Program-made: the position numbers and the translations under genes
DNA from: Astrothelium macrocarpum
Taxonomy: Eukaryota > Ascomycota > Dothideomycetes > Trypetheliales > Trypetheliaceae
Direction: 5' to 3'
DNA: 64,000 nucleotides
Assembly (NCBI GenBank): GCA_021030915.1
Contig: JAGEMR010000002.1
Coordinates: 1-64,000, forward strand
Part shown: in pieces, positions 21,746-33,023 of the stretch
How positions within the stretch are numbered: position 1 is the stretch's first letter
Layout: each line of letters opens with the position of its first letter
The notes under the pieces: model-generated
Seen by the model: the letters and a program-made list of their open reading frames with translations, nothing else
Told to the model about the DNA's origin: nothing
Databases searched by the model: none

Positions 21746-22395
21746 TCAATTCGTCTTCGGTTTCTTCGTTCCGTATTTTGAGCGGCTACGAATTCGATTT
21801 GGCACACCACCCTGTCGCTCAGTCAGAGTCACTCTTGAGCTATGTAAAGAGACATGGACTTACCAGGTCCAAAGCCCCTCTTACCAGATGGTACTTTACT
21901 CCAGGGCAGTCTTGAGCTCTGCCACCCCTAACTAATACCACTGAATGCTGCTGTACATTGTGCCCTGGATAAAGCTTCGGCATCAGCTTTGATTGGTATT
22001 CGGGAATATCTTCGCATCGCCCATGTTTTCAGAGTGGTGATACAGGGCAAGCTTGCTCGCTACTCACCTTCGCCGGGGATATACGCTGTGATAATCTTCC
22101 CGCTGCTCAGTCTTACCCTCGCAGTCTTGCGCTCTCCAGAATTAGGCTTCTTCGGCTTTGTAATCCCGACCTTGAGGCACACTCCTTTTAGTTCCGGCCG
22201 GTCAACAAGTGCAGGCGAGCGCGGTTTTCGTGCTGCTTGCCCTCTGCGGATTCCACGGAGAACTTGGTTGTATGTTGCTTGTGCAGATTGTGATGTTGTG
22301 AACGCGCGGCAACAAAACTCAGGTCTTGAAGCAATTCTGATAGGAATTTGTGTGTGACACGGTCGGAGGAGGCGTAGCGGTAGTTGAAAGGGCAT
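21746..22395 (-). CDS. Mitochondrial small-subunit ribosomal protein uS12m
   Basis: Nuclear-encoded S12 of the mitochondrial ribosome, part of the decoding centre. Exons 22068..22395, 21864..21964 and 21746..21811 give 164 residues. The N-terminal about 35 residues are Arg-rich with hydroxyls and no acids (a mitochondrial presequence, RAFTTSQS), followed by S12 sequence: NQVLRGIRRGQ, ELKGVCLKVGITKPKKPNS, KTARVRLSSGK, IPGEGHNVQQHSVVLVRGGR, DCPGVKYHLVRGALDL and the end SRSKYGTKKPKTN. The functional PNS and GRxxDxPG loops are intact. Introns are 103 and 52 bp. Confidence 0.95.
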
Positions 22396-22887
22396 CTCGA
22401 GGTGTGAAGATTGGAGGTAAGGCAGGTAGTATAGATGCGTCTATCGGATGGGAAATCGTTTTGGTATGGCCGCACCATGTGGCTTGTGACGTGTGGCTTG
22501 GGGCTAGCACACGCCGTCACAATGGGTTGTCGAAGCTTTCTGGGGAGGACCCAAGGTTATTTGAAGCAATAAAAGACTATAAACAACTTCGTTCAGAAAT
22601 AAGTCTCAAGGTTTTCTTCATTATTATTGCTAAGGGCCTCCCTACATTGTAAATGGTAAATTTTCTCCCGCGGTCGCGGGTGCCATCGGCGACTCGCGTT
22701 AATAAACATCCACCACAAACACAACAAGCTTTCCAGACAACGAACGAAATACCAGCTCCTAATCATCCAGACGCATACACTAACAGTAAAGACACACATC
22801 TATCAGAAAAACTTTACAATTGGTTTGGTAGGCCTGTGTCCTCCAACGGCGCACCTCTCTGGACCTCTGGCAATCACAACCAGGTAC
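22396..22887. other. Intergenic
   Basis: Separates uS12m from the next minus-strand gene. No gene or repeat I can support. Confidence 0.5.
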
Positions 22888-24009
22888 CTACTCCAACCAC
22901 TCTAGTTCCGCATTCGCCGCACCGATCTGGCCTTCCTCGATAGCGTTCAACGATGCATGGCGCTCGTGCATAGTTGTGGAAGCCGAATAGGTGCTCCTGC
23001 CGGTTGACCATCTGTTCCTGTTCGAAAGATTTCCGGAGCTCTTGTTCCTGCTGTGCTTTCTGCCATGCTGTTCCTTGGTCTTGTCCTCATTCCCGCTCAG
23101 ACGCCGCTCAACCAATTGCACTGCAGCTTCGGAGTATCGTCTTTGGTGCTGGCCAGGCTCCATCATATGCTGTTGTTGCAACTTGGCATCATTGCTACCG
23201 CCACTGCTGGCCGGCAGAGGTGCGCTCTGAGGCTGAGTAGTCGTCCGAGGGGAAATCATTTCCTCCAAAACGCGAGGCATGGCTGATACTGGAGGAGGGA
23301 ATATCTGATTAGGAACAACAGTGCCGTGTAGAGGCGTTGGTGGCACTCGAATCCGGGATTCCGGCTGGTAGAAGGTCTCGTGCGAGTAAACGTGTTGGGA
23401 GACATCGTAGTGAATGGGCAAATCAAAGGGCATCATGTACATTGCTGGTTCTTCGAAGCCTGAGTCTGGCCTGCTGGAGACCGAGCCCGATTCCGCCTCT
23501 GACTGCGTGGCACTTTGTGGATAGGTAAAATCTTGCACCATTGACGCTTCGTCTAACTGTAACATTGCGTGGTCCCAGTCTGAAGGCCATTGAGGCTCGG
23601 ATTTTCGCGCTATGTTGCCAATTTCAAAGCTTGTTCCAGGGAAAGAGTAAGCCGAAGGAGGGTACTGTAGATATGGTGATACCCAGGGTGTAGTGTACTG
23701 GTACTGTGCCATTAGTCGATTCACCCCGGCGAGTTGCCAAGCCGTCATCTCAGCTTCTGTTGCCCGCACATTTTCAATAAGAAGCGTTTGTTCTCGCTGC
23801 ACTTTCTCAAGCGATTTATTTGTGAGGTAGCGACTTTGTTTCATCTTTCTTCTATTTACGCGCAAGAGTGAGGCGTCGCCTCCGATAAGATGATCAAGGC
23901 GATCTTTTCTAGCAGCAAGCTCACTGATCTCGTTGTTGACGCGGGCCAATTCACCCATGAGATAGGCCTGCCGCTGGTACAGGACCGCCATTACCGGGCG
24001 CGGATCCAT
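22888..24009 (-). CDS. Uncharacterised coiled-coil protein
   Basis: A 373-residue intronless protein of unknown function. The first about 95 residues are helical and heptad-like (YQRQAYLMGELARVNNEISE, then ARKDRLDHLI and SLEKVQREQTLLIENVRATE), with a basic patch NRRKMKQSR between, superficially like a bZIP turned around but without a bZIP basic signature. The middle is Tyr/Pro/Ser-rich; the C-terminal quarter is Gln/Arg/Ser-rich and disordered. No signal peptide or membrane segment. It could be a nuclear regulator or scaffold; I do not recognise the family. Confidence 0.65.
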   Translation of the reverse strand: MDPRPVMAVLYQRQAYLMGELARVNNEISELAARKDRLDHLIGGDASLLRVNRRKMKQSRYLTNKSLEKVQREQTLLIENVRATEAEMTAWQLAGVNRLMAQYQYTTPWVSPYLQYPPSAYSFPGTSFEIGNIARKSEPQWPSDWDHAMLQLDEASMVQDFTYPQSATQSEAESGSVSSRPDSGFEEPAMYMMPFDLPIHYDVSQHVYSHETFYQPESRIRVPPTPLHGTVVPNQIFPPPVSAMPRVLEEMISPRTTTQPQSAPLPASSGGSNDAKLQQQHMMEPGQHQRRYSEAAVQLVERRLSGNEDKTKEQHGRKHSRNKSSGNLSNRNRWSTGRSTYSASTTMHERHASLNAIEEGQIGAANAELEWLE

Positions 24010-24531
24010 GTCGGATGGATGAATAAAGAGTCAGAATACCGTTTGAGGCAAAGCTGCTCGAAGTGATGCCAAAACTCCGTCACTCTTCGAGACGTTTTTC
24101 GACTTGTTTTCCAACTGCACTTGGGACGTGATGCTTGTCAAAAATGAAGTCCCTTGATCAGCGAGGGCGCACCGTAAATAGCTGGCCGGCCCGGTGATCT
24201 GGGTGGATTTCATTGTTGCTCTCTTTGATGTGTGAGAGAAGGAGCTTTGAACAGTGTGCCTCGGCCTAGCGCCATCGCGGGTCACAACGAAATCTCGAGA
24301 TTGCGTGATTCAGAAGCTTTCATCTCATGTCGTAACGTAGATATCGTAGAACGACTGGCATGTCTGTATACACACTATCGAACGACGACTATCGGAAGAA
24401 CACTTTGTTCAAGCTGCACAATGAATCCGAGACAGGTGCTGGAAATGGGAATTGGTGACGATTGAGACTGGTTGTGAGATATAAGTTGAGGGTTCTTAGC
24501 CGCACCCCTTACATGCTCAAGTCGTACGGTC
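24010..24531. promoter_or_regulatory. Upstream region of the coiled-coil gene
   Basis: Lies between two genes on the same strand; holds the promoter of the coiled-coil gene and the 3' UTR of the radical SAM gene. No gene seen. Confidence 0.45.
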
Positions 24532-25638
24532 TCATATGTTAAAGCCACCGTGCTGCGCGACCTCACTGAAGCGCCACAGACCCGCTTTCTGTGCGGCATG
24601 TTTTACAGACTCAATCTCGTCTTGATTGACTGGTCGGTTGATATCCTCGTATTTGACTTCTGGCGTCGAACGGCCGTCAGGCTCTTCGATTTCCGCGGAT
24701 GCTTTCTTTGTTCTCTTCAATTTGCCTACGTGTGCATCAGGATGGTATTGGTCCATGATGTGAACAAAGAGGTCTCTTGAGATATTCGCCGCAAGCCAGC
24801 GGACAATTTCTCTTCCTTCGTCATCTTTTCCAGGCATTGTCAAGTGACGGACGAGCACACCCTTCTTGGCGAGGCCATCACTTGTAAAGCACAAGTCTCC
24901 CACCTGAGAATGCATGGCTTGGATACTGTCCATGGCTGTTTGAGCATAATTATCGGCTTTGAGCAAGCGCTTGGACGTAGAGTTGTTCCAAACTTTGAAA
25001 TCGGGCAAATAGATGTCTATCAAACCATTCAACAATTCGAGGGACTCCAGAGAGTCGAATGACGAGGTGTTGTAAATAATAGGCAATTTGAGGCCCAAAT
25101 CCCGTGCATGTAAAATACTGAGAGCGACTTGCGGCACAACGTGTTCCGGTGTAATTAGGTTGATGTTGTGTACTTTTCCAACGTCTTGGAGCTTGATAAA
25201 CCAATCTGCGAGCTGCTCAGGCGTCAAGTCAAACCCTTTGCGCTCGTGCGCGATGTCGTAGTTCTGACAGAAGACGCAACGCAGATTGCATCCGCTAAAG
25301 AATACCGAGCCAGAGCCATTGTGGCCTTGAATGCACGGCTCCTCCCCAAAGTGCGGCGCAATAACGTTGACCTTCACGTTGGCACCAATGAGACAAGTAC
25401 CAGTCCTTTCGAAGCGGTTCACGCCGCAAAGACGAGGGCAGAGATTGCAGTTGCGCAGGTGCGCATACGCCTCAGACCGTTTTCTTGCCACTTCCACGGA
25501 GGATAAAAAATGATACCGTGGGACATAGTCGTCAAGTAAGAAAGGCGGGGCGAGATGAAGTTTCCTTTGCTGGATTATTTGTGAAGCAGATGGCGGCAAT
25601 CGAAGAGTCGGGAAGAGATGAAAAAAAGACCGTTTCAT
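24532..25638 (-). CDS. Radical SAM protein, PflX/activase-like (bacterial type)
   Basis: A 368-residue intronless protein. CNLRCVFC (Cx3Cx2C, about residues 116-123), preceded by VFFSG, is the [4Fe-4S]/SAM site. An N-terminal Cys cluster (CNLCPRLCGVNR then GTCLIG) matches the PflX-type radical SAM family found mainly in bacteria and archaea. Further matches are PCIQGHNGSGSVFF, CQNYDIAH, LNGLIDIYLPDFKVW, VRHLTMPG and the C-terminal MDQYHP. The substrate is unknown for this family. The first about 35 residues (RSFFHLFPTLRLPPSASQII) look like a mitochondrial presequence, sensible for an Fe-S enzyme. A Lys/Glu-rich insert near 310-340 is eukaryote-specific. It diverges from the glutathionyl-hydroquinone reductase gene. 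Confidence 0.88.
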   Translation of the reverse strand: MKRSFFHLFPTLRLPPSASQIIQQRKLHLAPPFLLDDYVPRYHFLSSVEVARKRSEAYAHLRNCNLCPRLCGVNRFERTGTCLIGANVKVNVIAPHFGEEPCIQGHNGSGSVFFSGCNLRCVFCQNYDIAHERKGFDLTPEQLADWFIKLQDVGKVHNINLITPEHVVPQVALSILHARDLGLKLPIIYNTSSFDSLESLELLNGLIDIYLPDFKVWNNSTSKRLLKADNYAQTAMDSIQAMHSQVGDLCFTSDGLAKKGVLVRHLTMPGKDDEGREIVRWLAANISRDLFVHIMDQYHPDAHVGKLKRTKKASAEIEEPDGRSTPEVKYEDINRPVNQDEIESVKHAAQKAGLWRFSEVAQHGGFNI

Positions 25639-26002
25639 GATTCTTGAGAGTGGGAAAGGACTCCACCCAGGTGGACACCAGCGCTGACTCCATCGATCCC
25701 GTGCTTCAAGTCTTTGTATAACACGACCTAATGTTCCGGGAATCCACTAATGAGCTCTTGCTTGGCCGGTGCTGGTGGCATCCACCACAGTTTGTCAAGC
25801 CTTGGTCAGATTCTGGTCAGACCTCGCTTGCATGACGCCATAACTCTCGGCCCCGCTACCATATATAAGGTACCTAGCAGAATTTCCGATCAGCATGAAC
25901 AGCTTTGAGAAGAGAGACAGTAACGATCCTACGAAAATGGCAGCCTTGCTAATGCCAGGCTTTTGAGATTAGAAAGTCTAGTCTCTCCTTTTTCTCCTTC
26001 TC
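25639..26002. promoter_or_regulatory. Divergent promoter region radical SAM / GHR
   Basis: Shared upstream region of two divergent genes. Two short upstream ATGs (near 25893 and 25936) precede the GHR start and could act as uORFs if they lie within its transcript. Confidence 0.5.
25862..25869 (+). promoter_or_regulatory. TATA box (TATATAAG) for the GHR gene
   Basis: A clean TATATAAG lies 134 bp before ATG 26003 and 230 bp before ATG 26099, a plausible core-promoter position. Confidence 0.55.
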
Positions 26003-27256
26003 ATGGAAAATGCGATTTTGTCAAGATTAAGACTTTTACGTAACCACTTTGTCCACAAGATCTTCCTACACCCATCAAACATATCATCTTCCAGAACCAT
26101 GTCAACTGCTAAAGAGGTAAGATCGCCGGTACTCGATGGTAGAGCGTCACTCGATTCGAAAGCGCTAAAACATTCCTACAGTCTGCAAATGGCGTGAAGG
26201 ATGGTAGTATTTTAGCTTGGGCAGATAAGACTGGCGAGTTCAAGCGCCAGGCTTCAGTTTTTCGAAACTTTATTTCGAAGGAGCCTGGGGCCGAGTTCCC
26301 ACCAGAAAAGGGCAGATATCATCTATATGTCTCGTATGCTTGTCCTTGGGGTAGGTCATCAATTCCAATAGCGCGCTCCTGCACTGATAAGTTTCTTGCC
26401 AGCTCACAGAGCCCTAATTGTCCGAAAGCTTAAAGGGTTGGAGGATATTATTCCATATACGGCAGTCCACTGGAAAATGCTTGATAAAGGATGGCGTTTT
26501 GTAACCAAGGACGAAGCCCTTCCCGGAGAGAATGTAACTCCAGACCCGTTACACCCAGAGTACACTCACCTCCGCAATATTTACTTTGGTGTGGAACCCA
26601 ACTACAACGGCCGCTTCACCGTGCCTACTCTCTACGATAAGAAACAACACAAAATTGTGAACAACGAATCGAGCGAAATCATTCGAATGTTCTACTACGC
26701 CTTCGATGATATCGTTCCAGACGAATATAAATCCGTTGATCTATTCCCTGAAGATCTCCGTAAGGACATTGAGGAGACCAATGAATGGACTTACCATGAC
26801 ATTAATAACGGCGTTTATAAGAGTGGCTTTGCCACCAAGGAAGAGGCTTATGAGCAAGCCTGTAGAACGCTCTTCAAGTCCCTTGACCGTGCTGAAGCTC
26901 ATCTTTCTTCCTCCCCTGGCCCCTTCTACTATGGTGCTCGCGTCACTGAGGCGGATGTACGGCTTTACACGACCATCATCCGCTTCGATGTTGTGTATGT
27001 ACAGCATTTCAAGTGCAATCTCAAGGACATACGTAGCGGTTACCCGCATCTACATCGGTGGCTGAGGCATCTCTATTGGGATGTTCCTGCTTTTGGAGAG
27101 ACGACGCAATTTGAGCATATCAAGAAACACTATACAAAAAGCCATAAGCAGATCAATCAACATTCGATTACGCCCCTGGGCCCGGAAAAGGACATTCTAG
27201 GGAGAGACGAGGAGGTGCCAGCTGTCGCAGAGGCATTGAAGGCTGCAGAAAAGTAA
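26003..27256 (+). CDS. Glutathionyl-hydroquinone reductase (Xi-class GST, ECM4/GTO-like)
   Basis: Reduces glutathionyl-hydroquinones using glutathione. Exons 26003..26116, 26182..26350 and 26403..27256 give 378 residues; starting at the second in-frame ATG (26099) gives 346. The active-site Cys is in YACPWAHR, the CPWA motif of the Xi class, completed across the second intron. Other landmarks: W..K..DKGWRF, PNYNGRFTVPTLYDKK, IVNNESSEIIRMF, and the C-terminal helical domain with LTEADVR-like VTEADVRLYTT and GYPHLHRWLRHLYW. The extra 32 residues from ATG 26003 (LSRLRLLRNHFVHKIFLH) look like a mitochondrial presequence, so alternative starts may give mitochondrial and cytosolic forms. Confidence 0.93.
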
Positions 27257-27725
27257 GCAGGATTCGGGTTGATTAATGTTACCAAGTTCAATTCATTGTG
27301 ATTCAATATTATAAACATGAAGAAAAAAGGGAAACTGGTGAACAAGATGCACGTCGTTTTTTCTAAAAACTTTTGGAGATCATTGGATTGGGGTATCTCA
27401 TTCTTTCTTTAAAGCACAGTAGCCACCTTCAATTTTGAACTTATTCCGTTCTGGTTTTTTGGGATATGGACAGATCTATTTTTCGGTTGGTGTCTCTCGG
27501 TCTTTGGTGGACATACTATATGGTGCCTGGAGAGGTGTTAGTCGTTGGTGGATCAAACTCGAAAGCCTTGTCATACCAGAACACTCCGTGCAGTTCCAAT
27601 ACGCCATGCAAGATTGCGAACGTTGCCATCTGCTTGCACAACTTCGGGCGCGAGCTCAATCCCAAACCTATTGGTGTTGAATTAATGACTGTCATTCTTA
27701 ACCACGAAAGTGGGGATATGCCAAC
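27257..27725. other. Intergenic, convergent gene ends
   Basis: 3' regions of the convergent GHR and CHO2 genes. No gene supported. Confidence 0.55.
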
Positions 27726-30573
27726 CTACATTTGATGCACGGCAAACACCACTCTCCTCGCGAATTTGCCTTCACGTTCTACCAAATCGCCAAACGCCTC
27801 GTCTACCGTTCTGGGTGCGATATTCTCATCGCGATCGAAGCAGTTCCTTACCACCGGCAGGAGTGCTTCTTCTATTGCTGGCCGCAAACTGCCACTGCTG
27901 TCTCTTTCCACGTCGTGTTCGTCGAATCTACCGATGCGAATCTCAAAGGGCAAAGAGATGGCCATAACATTGTGCTTGCCATTGTGGTGGTAGCGAAATT
28001 CGAACACGCCAGTCGTCCACCATAACTTGTCACCAGCAAATTCCATTTCACCAACGCAGCAGTCCTTTTTCTCTGCTTTGTTATCCTTCCAGTCGCCAGC
28101 GAGTATGTTTTTACTGCTGATCAGGATCCCTTGATCCGCGGTGGTATTATCAAATACACCTTCGTTGGTAGCAATCCAACGCCCTTGGCTAGATACACGT
28201 GTAACTTTGCGCGATGCATTGTCGGCAATCATGTACAGACCTACCCAATCTTTCTTGCCATGGTTGGGTGGTGCAGTCCATCTGACCTTGATAGGGGCGC
28301 CGTATTCGAATAAGAGTGTCTTGAATGTGCTTGTACGTCGCGGAGGCATGCGGGCATTTTCGCCTTCGCGACCACTACTTCGTTCCCGCTCGGCGAGGAT
28401 GGGTGATAGTGGCGGTGAGCCCTCGATCTCTAGTTTGTAATCTGCAGGATTGAGCCCTGCTAGATCGGACGTCACACGTGTAACACCAATGCGCGCTGGA
28501 TAATACTTGAATAGTGTCCTGGAGTCGCTGACGATTTTGTCATATCGTGCTTCTAGTTTTGGCTTGGCGGAATCTATGAAATCTTCGACAAAGTCCATGG
28601 TATCAGCAAGCACGCGCTCGACGCTTCCTTGCCAAGCACGGATTGGCTGTGGCAGAGCGCGCTTAATATTTTTGCTGACACCCGAGTCTTGCCGGAGAGA
28701 TTCGCCGTAGAGTTTTTGCATATGTGGACGCTCGACAAATTGAATAAAGGCAAGAGTGAGTACGTGAGAAAGAAGTGCCAGGAAGAAGATCGACCTGCTC
28801 CAGCACGTGATTGCAACACCCCAAACGCCAGCAAGGCCAATAATGCGCTCTGGATTGTTGAGAAAGCGATAGATGCCGCTGTACGTGAGCTTCGGAGCGT
28901 GATCGAAAAAGAAATCGCCGTAGAACCAGCCAAATTCTCCAAGTGAGTCGTACATGCTGAAAAATGTCCAGATCTGAAGCGAAACCATCACGACGCCGGA
29001 AACATGTCGAAGGAGCACGAGTCCGTATTGCCAGTTTTCAGGAAGCGTGTACATCTTCCAAGCCGCTGTAATGAAGCTGAGATAGCACATGGTCATGCTA
29101 AGGTGGTAGATGCCCTTCCACTGGCGCCACGCTTCTTCTGCACTCTCACCATATTTTATGAAGTGGCGGGTCCATTTTTTCTTGTTTGATTGACGATCAA
29201 GAATGAAACCAAGGCCTAGTGAATACCACATTCTCCAGATGACTGCATTAGCCACAAAAAAGATTTTGTACGGCAGGGTCGGTGGCGTGAGCAAAGCAAA
29301 CGAAAGCATGTAGACTTGGAGGATGACAACAGCAACATCGGTGATTCGATGTACATCCATGTTTCTAAGACCAATCAAATTGTGCACAGGCGATGGCTGC
29401 TCACTTGAAGCCAAGGGAGGGTAGTGATTGATGTGACTACCGTCCAATTCTTGTGATTCAGTGAGGTCTTCGTCGCTCGCAGTTTCCGGAAGTCGCTTTC
29501 GGGGCTGAGGTGGATTGTAGGTTTTTTCGATGTGTGGACTTTCGACAATGGCGAGAAACGCAAACTGAGCAGCGTGGGCAATCAAAGAAATGAAGAGGAC
29601 TTTGTAGCTAGCAGCCAAGAGCGAGATACCATAGTAGCCAATGTAGCCAACAGAATACATTGGGTGGGGCGCCATTTCGAAAACGCCATCGAAATTTAAT
29701 TCCTGATCGATAAGGAAGAAGAAATCACCCCAAAACCACGCAAAATCCTTGACTACTCGATGCGCGTCAAGCTTGACCCAGAGATTGAAGATGATGAGAA
29801 GCCACCCAACAACCCATCGAGCAATGGTTACATAGGGACTTTCGCTTGCAGGAGTTCCACCACACGCAGCAGCAAAAAGACAGTACGAGGTAAAGTCGCT
29901 CATCAAGGTCAGGTCTACAACACATCGAAACAGTAGCCACGTATTGTACTCGAGTGGTGCCTTTTCGAAATTGTAGTCTTTTGGAATCTGTGTTTCAAAA
30001 TCCCTCTTTAAAATTGGATATAGCCAAGGCTGCTTATTTTTACCCGTAGAGGGATGCTCGAAGATTCCGGCCTTTTTTGCCCAATTTGTCAAGCGCTTGT
30101 CATTTGATTGTACAAAGAGCAACCAGCCGATGCCCCCGTTGTAAGCTGCGCGCCAAAATAAGAAAATAATGCCATAGAATGGCACTCGCAGCGAGGAAGG
30201 AAGAAAGAAGAATAGAGCAATGAGTGAGGTAAGAAAGGTAATGACTACAATGTCGGCTACTTTCTTTGGTTCTGTGGGCGAGAAGAGAGTGGAAACCATG
30301 TCATGAGTCTCAGGAACTGTGAAGACTGGTTGTGAATTAAAACACCGTCCTCACTTCCACGATGTATAGGGCAAACGTACCGACGCCATTTGGGGTTCTT
30401 CCGTAGGTTCGCTTTTCTTCCTTTCCCGATTTCCATTCTCGATCGTTCAAATCCGAGACAACATGCTTAGCAGACTCTTCGCTTTCGGCCTGCTGCGGCT
30501 TTGCGGGTTGTTGCGGTAATCTTTCCCGCAGGAAGTTGGTTCCGTGGCCATCCTCGTTCGTGTTGAAGCTCAT
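27726..30573 (-). CDS. CHO2: Phosphatidylethanolamine N-methyltransferase Cho2
   Basis: Catalyses the first methylation of phosphatidylethanolamine on the way to phosphatidylcholine, in the ER membrane, with S-adenosylmethionine. Exons 30381..30573 and 27726..30325 (55-bp intron) give 930 residues, normal for fungal Cho2. The intron joins RTYGRTPNGV to VFTVPETHDMVSTLFSPTEPK, the conserved family start. Two repeated methyltransferase halves are visible, each with paired hydrophobic helices and a SAM-binding segment (EMAPHPMYSVGYIGYYGISL, about residue 280; YRFLNNPERIIGLAGVWGVA, about residue 520). The soluble C-terminal half ends in the conserved VGEMEFAGDKLWWTTGVFEFRYHHNGKHNVM region. No neighbouring lipid gene. 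Confidence 0.95.
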
Positions 30574-32078
30574 GGCGGACGTGAGAAGACCAAGATTGAC
30601 AGCGGAGACTTTGGCGAGGATCTTAAACAGCGAAAACTGTCTTAGGGGAACATGGGTTAGATCAATACCGGAAGGATGAGGTCAGAGTCTGCTGAGGTGA
30701 GTGTTTCACTGTTTGTACTGTTTGTAGGACTGTTTGTGCCCTCACAAACGCGGTGGGAGACAAGGAAAGCGGAGAAGTTGGTAGGGCAGCGGCAGAGCAC
30801 GCCATGTATTTGCATGAGGCGGCAATTGAGTCCGACCAGAGATGAAGACACAGGCGAGTAGAAAGCCGTGGGATGAGTGCATGCGAAGTTGAGAGGTGGG
30901 CAAATCAGATGACGTCTTGCTTTGCACACCAAGTCATGGTTTCGCTCCCAATTTCTTAGCCTCAAACCGGCAGTCCACCTCCCACCTCCAGCCCATCAAT
31001 GAGACGTCAGCATTTGAACGGCTGCCAATGGTGCGCCTGCAAAACCCTCACAACAGCTGTAATATTGTGGGGTCCAGTTGAGTCGTTTGTTTCTTTCTTT
31101 TGGGGGCTCGGGGCATGATCACAAGTTCACAATTTCCACAAGCCTGGTACCTGCTTGTGAATGGCCCCGCGTTCGGCATCAGGCCCGTTGACTACTGCAC
31201 GACATACCTCAGGCACCTTACCTACGTATCGACCTCCTATTCACGACACCCTCGGCTAGCTCCGCCATTGCATCCATCCTCCTCCTGATCGCTACATACT
31301 TTGATGATATTATATCCTTTTTCCCCCCTTTTATTGAACTTGATGGCCACTAAGTTTTCGAACTACAGATTTGTGATTGCTATGTTCGTATTATACGACT
31401 TAGCTCAACCATGTTAAACATCAGTCAGACTTGCTCTTCTTGCCTGGTCATAGAGCAAAAGAGGCTCTACAAAGGGTTTTAGACCAGTCGACTGGGTCGT
31501 CTCAGAGTCTGTGACGAGCAATAAAACAGGAGATTGGCCAAGTAGCAAGACTCATACCTGATCTTCTCCTACTTGTGCCCTTCAATAATAGAGCCAGAAC
31601 CCGTACGCTTCGTTAGTAGATTTGATGGTCTATGGTCACAGATGCAATCATTTCACGTTGAAAAGATGTAGTTGAGTTCTATAGCTTCCGCTATGGGCAA
31701 AGTGAAATAAATATATCAGCACCTACCCTTCCTCACTTCATACCATCACTCCAGAATTGACTCCTGTAGCTTTCTAATGCTGCAAGTACACGAATCTACC
31801 AGTGCTTGCTCTGTGTCATCTATGGTCACAATATACACACACCCAGTGCATTCTCGCCATCTCACAAAGAACCCGCGGCCTTTGCCTCGCGAAATCACGA
31901 AAAGCCCCTCGCATATAAGCTTTTTGTTTACCACCATCTGTGGAGCCTTCTTTTCTTATATTTACTAAGAACCCACAAGCTTGGCAAAAACTATCATTAT
32001 ACAAAGAGGCAAGCTCCGACACCATATCGTAGCGTCACTGATACCAATCTTTTACCTCATATCTTTCCCTGCGCCACA
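30574..32078. other. Intergenic, 1.5 kb
   Basis: Upstream of CHO2 and of the unknown gene at 32079. It has CTTACCTACG-type sequence near 31218 and a T-rich stretch near 31315. Several short open frames overlap here but none has family similarity or coding character. I see no RNA gene. Confidence 0.45.
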
Positions 32079-33023
32079 ATGTCCTACCCGACTCCTGATC
32101 TCTCCCAAATACGCGAAAATATCAACCGTGTTCTTGACCAGTTCCATTTCATCAATCCAGAGCATTGTATCTCAATACAATGTGTTTACGAATGCAATCA
32201 TCTTTACATGGAAATGGCATACCACCCATGCAGGACAGCAGGGCGGTCAACTTCTATTAATGCACAATGTGCCGATCTTGCTCATACCACAGCAAGACTC
32301 GCCACGCCATGCCAAGCTTGTTGGGAGGCTATCGGTGCTGCTCCTACCAACACCACTCAAACCCAGCATAGTTCACCAGGTAGGCGATTGTCTAGTCCCC
32401 TACTTAGGCAATCGAGGCGTGTTCAGAGACGACGTCATACAAGTCCTGCACCGCCTTCCCATGAATCACAAGAAGACAAGATTGCCCCCCTAGAAGATTC
32501 TGATCTCTCTAGAGAGAAAGAGCGTATATCGAGATTGAACTTTCGTCCTCGTTATCACAACGGTGGACTTCCAGCTGGGACATCAAGCCATCACGGAACA
32601 GGGTCTGCGTCTCCTCTTGGCAGCTTTGTCACCTACACAGCACAACTCAAGGCCATTGCAGAATATCTTCCCAAGATCCCTAGCCCATTACGGCAGGTCA
32701 CGAACGCTTCTGATATAGCAGAAACCACAACATCAAGTGTCCTGAATGATACAAGTCCCCTAACCACAGAATTCTTGCCTCAAACTTCAACGGAGGTTAC
32801 TGCGTCAGCTAATGTGTATCCTAACTTCTTGAAGAGAACAACGACGGACGAGCATTTGCGGCAAGAAAGTCCTGAGCACCGTTTGGAAGTAAGCTATGCT
32901 TCTTGGCGTTCTCAGTTCGAGGAATCCCTCAGTCACTTACGTTCTATTGCAGGCCGATACTACAGCAGAGAGGAAGTGCGTATGGAGGATGAAAATGAAC
33001 ATGAGTCGGAAGACATGTCCTAG
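32079..33023 (+). CDS. Unknown protein with N-terminal Cys/His cluster
   Basis: A 314-residue intronless protein I do not recognise. The N-terminal 90 residues hold nine Cys and several His in a loose zinc-binding-like pattern (HCISIQCVYECNHLYMEMAY, then HPC, QCADLAH and PCQACW). The rest is Ser/Thr/Pro/Arg-rich with an RRVQRRRH basic patch (possible nuclear signal), and an acidic end. ATG 32079 is chosen because the Cys-rich block starts shortly after it and the open frame upstream looks non-coding. It lies beside the HNH pseudogene in an accessory stretch. Possibly a lineage-specific gene. Confidence 0.6.
   Translation: MSYPTPDLSQIRENINRVLDQFHFINPEHCISIQCVYECNHLYMEMAYHPCRTAGRSTSINAQCADLAHTTARLATPCQACWEAIGAAPTNTTQTQHSSPGRRLSSPLLRQSRRVQRRRHTSPAPPSHESQEDKIAPLEDSDLSREKERISRLNFRPRYHNGGLPAGTSSHHGTGSASPLGSFVTYTAQLKAIAEYLPKIPSPLRQVTNASDIAETTTSSVLNDTSPLTTEFLPQTSTEVTASANVYPNFLKRTTTDEHLRQESPEHRLEVSYASWRSQFEESLSHLRSIAGRYYSREEVRMEDENEHESEDMS

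Noticed and set aside
30657..31288. Several 60-100 residue open frames between CHO2 and the Cys-rich gene
   Set aside because: Overlap each other on both strands, have no conserved motif, no splice-supported extension and ordinary intergenic composition.
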